The translations under genes and the position numbers were made by a program. From assembly GCA_035379765.1 (NCBI GenBank), contig DAOSVX010000032.1, positions 1-8,073 on the forward strand: 8,073 nt of DNA. Reading direction: 5' to 3'. Every line of letters starts with the position of its first letter. The first letter of the stretch is position 1. The DNA is from DAOSVX01 sp035379765. GTDB taxonomy: Bacteria; Bacillota_I; Bacilli_A; RF39; UBA660. This document shows, one piece after another, positions 5,453 through 8,073 of this stretch. The notes under the pieces were generated by a model. It was not told where the DNA came from. It made no database searches and saw nothing but the letters and a program-made list of their open reading frames with translations.

Positions 5453-7058
5453 ATTTGTTTTCAATTCTCGTAAACAGTAATTCATTACTATTTATTCTTA
5501 AATCTCCGGTAATACTTGTCTCTTCCCATTTAAATTCTGGTAAATTTAATATATTTCTAATTCTTTGAGAAGCTTTTGGGATAAAAGGATGAATTAAATT
5601 AGCAATATTATTAATCATATACACACAAGTATATGTGGTATTATTAAAAGCTTCTAAATCTTCTTTAATTTGGTTCCATGGTTCTTTTTCATCATAATAT
5701 TTATTACCTAAACTAATATAATCTATAACTAAGTTTAAAGCATTTCTAAACTCACCTTTTTCAATAGATTTACCAACTAATTCATATGCTTTTTTAGTTT
5801 CTTTAATAATATTTTCATCAATAGTTCCTTCTTTAATTACTCCTTCAAATTTTTTATTAACAAAAGAAAGATTACGATTAATAAAGTTCCCTAATACTCC
5901 TACTAAAAACTTATTATGAACTTGAATCATTTCTTCTATTGAACAAGTAGTATCTTTAGTTTCCGGTCCATTAAAAGTAAAATAGAATCTTAAAGTATCA
6001 CTATCAAATTTAGTTAATAGTTCATCAACTGATATTAAGTTGCCTTTACTTTTAGACATTTTTTCATCATTTAAATTTACATAGGCACTAGAAATAATAT
6101 AATCGGGAAGACGATAATTGTTTTCTAGGCCTTTTAATAAAGCTGGATAAATAACGGTATGAAAAGCAATATTATCTTTGCCATGAACATAGTAAGTTCT
6201 TAAGTTTTGATTATCATTAGCTAAAAATTTATCGAAATCAATATTTCTTCTTTCCGCAACTTTTTTACCCATAGAAAAGTATCCTAAAACAGCTTCTACC
6301 CAAACATATATTCTTTTATCTTCATAGCCTGGGACGGGAACTGGGACACCCCAATCAAGTTGTCTAGTAGCTGCTCTATCAACCAAACCCATATCTAAAA
6401 ACTTTTGTGTTTCACCGACAGCATTTTTACGCCATATATCTTTATTTTTATCAAGCAATTTTTGTAAATCATCTTGAAAAGCAGTCAATTTAAAATATAA
6501 ATGTTTATTATTTTTTAAAACTGTCTTACTACCACAAGCTTTACAATGTTTGTCTAATACTTCATTACTATCTAAAGAAGCTAGACAATCTTCGCATTGA
6601 TCTCCACTACTTTTGCCACCACAATGAGGGCATATACCTACTATTTCTCTATCTGATAGGAATGCTTGGCATTTTTCACAGTAATCTTGAGGCACTTCTT
6701 TTTCATATATATAACCATTGTCCATTAATTTTAAGAAACATTCTTGAACTACTTTTTTATGATAATCTGTCATAGTAGCTGAATATTCATCATACTCAAA
6801 ATCCATATTATGAAAAGTTTTTACAAATTCTTCATGGTAAAAAAGAGCGATTTCTTTAGGATTTTTGCCTTCTTTTTTAGCTCTTTCGGTAATTGGTGTA
6901 CCATGACAATCAGATCCCGAAACATACATAACATTATCTCCACATCCACGATAATATTTAGCTAATATATCACCCGGAAGTAAAGCTGCTAAATGACCAA
7001 CATGTAAATAATAATTAGCATAAGGCCATGCGCCACCTATAAAGATATCTCTTTTCAT
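5451..7058 (-). CDS. metG: Methionyl-tRNA synthetase
   Basis: This 535-residue class I synthetase charges tRNA-Met in the cytoplasm. The HIGH motif appears as HVGH (19-22) and KMSKS is exact (333-337), with GSDCHGTPI and YVHGKDNIAFH as family landmarks. Between the two halves of the catalytic domain lie four CxxC pairs (127/130, 143/146, 155/158, 172/175), the two-knuckle zinc insertion. The protein ends after the anticodon-binding helical domain and lacks the extra C-terminal tRNA-binding domain of longer MetRS forms. The ATG at 7058 is preferred: GGAATGAT lies just upstream, and MKRDIFIGGAWPYAN is the normal family start. The in-frame GTG at 7091 lies ahead of the expected transcription start. 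The gene follows a radical SAM gene on the same strand by 59 bases and also has its own possible promoter. Confidence 0.97.
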   Translation of the reverse strand: MKRDIFIGGAWPYANYYLHVGHLAALLPGDILAKYYRGCGDNVMYVSGSDCHGTPITERAKKEGKNPKEIALFYHEEFVKTFHNMDFEYDEYSATMTDYHKKVVQECFLKLMDNGYIYEKEVPQDYCEKCQAFLSDREIVGICPHCGGKSSGDQCEDCLASLDSNEVLDKHCKACGSKTVLKNNKHLYFKLTAFQDDLQKLLDKNKDIWRKNAVGETQKFLDMGLVDRAATRQLDWGVPVPVPGYEDKRIYVWVEAVLGYFSMGKKVAERRNIDFDKFLANDNQNLRTYYVHGKDNIAFHTVIYPALLKGLENNYRLPDYIISSAYVNLNDEKMSKSKGNLISVDELLTKFDSDTLRFYFTFNGPETKDTTCSIEEMIQVHNKFLVGVLGNFINRNLSFVNKKFEGVIKEGTIDENIIKETKKAYELVGKSIEKGEFRNALNLVIDYISLGNKYYDEKEPWNQIKEDLEAFNNTTYTCVYMINNIANLIHPFIPKASQRIRNILNLPEFKWEETSITGDLRINSNELLFTRIENK

Positions 7059-7091
7059 AAAATCATTCCATTCACTTTGAAATTTTATCAC

Positions 7092-7100
7092 ATAATACCA
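7092..7100 (-). promoter_or_regulatory. metG: Possible internal promoter of metG
   Basis: On the minus strand TGgTATTAT (7100-7092) is an extended -10, with GTAACA 18 bases further upstream as a partial -35 that overlaps the end of the radical SAM gene. A start near 7085 would give metG a leader of about 27 bases, so metG could be expressed apart from uppP. I see no T-box-like leader: the gap is too short. Confidence 0.5.
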
Positions 7101-7117
7101 GATTTGACAATTTGTTG

Positions 7118-7939
7118 TTACTTTTTAACTATTTCTTCATGATAAAAATAATTTTTATATTTTATATTATTTTTTAAACAATATTCTTTTATATCTTTAG
7201 CTAAATTAATCCAGTAATCATTTTTATGAGCAACATATATTTGTAAATATGCTTGATAATACTTAGGATACTTATTTTTTATATAAGCTAAAATAGTTTG
7301 TTTATAATTACCTCTTAAATTAAGATTTTCAAACCAATATTCATCAACATAATTCTTTGTAGATTCAATTATCTTCTTAAAATCAGTTATATAAGGAAAT
7401 ATTGGTGACATAAATAAAACTGTATATATACCATTTTCGTGCAAAACTTTTAAAGCTTCTATTCTATCCTTTATACTACTAGCATTATCCATATCAGATT
7501 TAAAACTTTCATCCAAAGTATTAATTGAAAAAGAAACAGTTAAATTTTTAAACTGTTTTAATAAATCCAAATCTCTTAATATTAAGTCTGACTTAGTAGA
7601 TATTCCTACTTCACAATCTATATCTTTTAATTGTTCTAATATTTTTCTGGTTATTTTATATTTTTCTTCATATTTGTTATAACAATCCGTAACTGATGAT
7701 AAAAAAACCATTTTACCTGTTAATTTCTTTTTATTAAGTGGTTTATCACATAATTTAACATCAATAAAAGAACCCCACTCTTCAGTGTGATTAGTAAATC
7801 TTTTCATAAATCTCGCATAACAATATTTACAGCCATGAGGACATCCTATATAAGGATTTATAACATAATCAGCAGATGGTAATTTAGATGGTGTTACATA
7901 ATCATTAACAGCTATTTCTTTAAAAGTGATATTCTCCAT
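7118..7939 (-). CDS. SPL-like radical SAM protein, resembling 'radical SAM mobile pair protein B'
   Basis: This 273-residue protein binds a [4Fe-4S] cluster through C33, C37 and C40 in NPYIGCPHGCKYCYARFM. That stretch, followed by KRFTNHTEEWGSFIDVK, fits the spore photoproduct lyase-like group (COG1533). The later parts STKSDLILRDLDLL, SFSINTLDESF and WFENLNLRGNYK agree with proteins annotated as radical SAM mobile pair protein B. Its substrate is unknown. The family's usual partner (pair protein A) is not next to it; the neighbours are uppP and metG. At the usual VTDPYN the protein has VTDCYN, giving an extra cysteine at 86. The ATG at 7939 has AAGGAG five bases upstream, overlapping the uppP stop, which indicates translation from the same transcript as uppP. 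It is not a DNA repair lyase on this evidence: it lacks the SplB N-terminal part. Confidence 0.85.
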   Translation of the reverse strand: MENITFKEIAVNDYVTPSKLPSADYVINPYIGCPHGCKYCYARFMKRFTNHTEEWGSFIDVKLCDKPLNKKKLTGKMVFLSSVTDCYNKYEEKYKITRKILEQLKDIDCEVGISTKSDLILRDLDLLKQFKNLTVSFSINTLDESFKSDMDNASSIKDRIEALKVLHENGIYTVLFMSPIFPYITDFKKIIESTKNYVDEYWFENLNLRGNYKQTILAYIKNKYPKYYQAYLQIYVAHKNDYWINLAKDIKEYCLKNNIKYKNYFYHEEIVKK

Positions 7940-7948
7940 ATTAGCTCC

Positions 7949-8073
7949 TTACTTTAATAAAAAATATAATAAAACTACTATTCCAAGTACGATACGATAC
8001 CAACCAAACATTTTAAAGTCGTTTTTCTTAATATATTTCATTAAAAACTTAATTACTAATAAAGAAACTAAAA
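7949..8073 (-). CDS. uppP: Undecaprenyl-diphosphatase, C-terminal 40 residues (start outside the window)
   Basis: The frame enters from the right edge and ends at TAA (7951-7949). The 40 residues seen, with FLMKYIKKNDFKMFGWYR (9-26) followed by a hydrophobic segment ending in LLK, match the end of UppP/BacA, where a basic loop with FxxFxxYRI leads into the last membrane helix. The enzyme dephosphorylates undecaprenyl diphosphate at the membrane, recycling the lipid carrier for peptidoglycan synthesis. The stop codon overlaps the ribosome site of the next radical SAM gene, with nine bases between the genes, so the two are almost surely co-transcribed. The call rests on a short C-terminal piece. 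Confidence 0.75.
   Translation of the reverse strand, partial: LVSLLVIKFLMKYIKKNDFKMFGWYRIVLGIVVLLYFLLK

Noticed and set aside
7059..7091. Upstream GTG start for metG (and likewise 1176 for the radical SAM gene and 4549 for the surface protein)
   Set aside because: Each GTG lies at or before the predicted transcription start and lacks a ribosome site, while a well-placed ATG follows with family-typical or signal-peptide sequence.
1..8073. CRISPR array, tRNA/rRNA gene, insertion sequence or phage attachment site
   Set aside because: No repeated spacer-type units, no cloverleaf or rRNA sequence, no transposase or terminal inverted repeats were found on either strand by reading.

Overview
The window is very AT-rich DNA (under about 30% G+C by eye) from a low-GC Gram-positive bacterium, most likely an uncultured gut Bacilli lineage of the Erysipelotrichia/RF39 kind. 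The reasons are the codon use, strong Shine-Dalgarno sites, short intergenic gaps, and a class B sortase beside a gut-type surface protein. The genetic code looks standard: every tryptophan I checked is TGG, and the surface-protein gene ends in TGA. uppP, a sortase and a wall-anchored protein argue for a peptidoglycan-walled cell, not a wall-less mollicute.

Layout from left to right. (1) A 5'-partial-window GH31 glycosidase gene on the minus strand (1-1092), whose start is in the window and whose end is not. It is divergent from a TIGR01212/YhcC-YtqA-type radical SAM gene (1185-2096, plus). An 83-base divergent promoter region lies between them and carries a 20-bp palindrome over the glycosidase promoter. 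(2) A GNAT acetyltransferase (2097-2573, minus) runs head-on into the radical SAM gene with no gap. (3) A small zinc-ribbon protein (2756-2941, plus) has its own promoter and an unusually long leader with competing pairings around the ribosome binding site. (4) A secreted surface protein (2978-4528, minus) with a putative-Ig domain, one InlB/Flg_new repeat and an NPxT-type sorting tail is divergent from a class B sortase (4621-5439, plus). Their promoters are near mirror images and share GTGTATAG elements. (5) A minus-strand cluster reads uppP (C-terminal end only), an SPL-like radical SAM gene, then metG (down to 5451).

The best candidate for a dedicated system is the sortase/surface-protein pair. 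It has an enzyme, a substrate with an NPNTLD tail suited to class B sortases, and a shared, symmetric control region. An (AT)8 tract immediately follows the sorting motif, and slippage there by two bases in either direction would remove the membrane anchor. The rest is mostly housekeeping: tRNA charging, a possible tRNA modification enzyme, lipid carrier recycling and sugar hydrolysis. Seven of the seven promoters I can propose have an extended -10 (TGn before the hexamer), and six of them give leaders of only about 11-27 bases.
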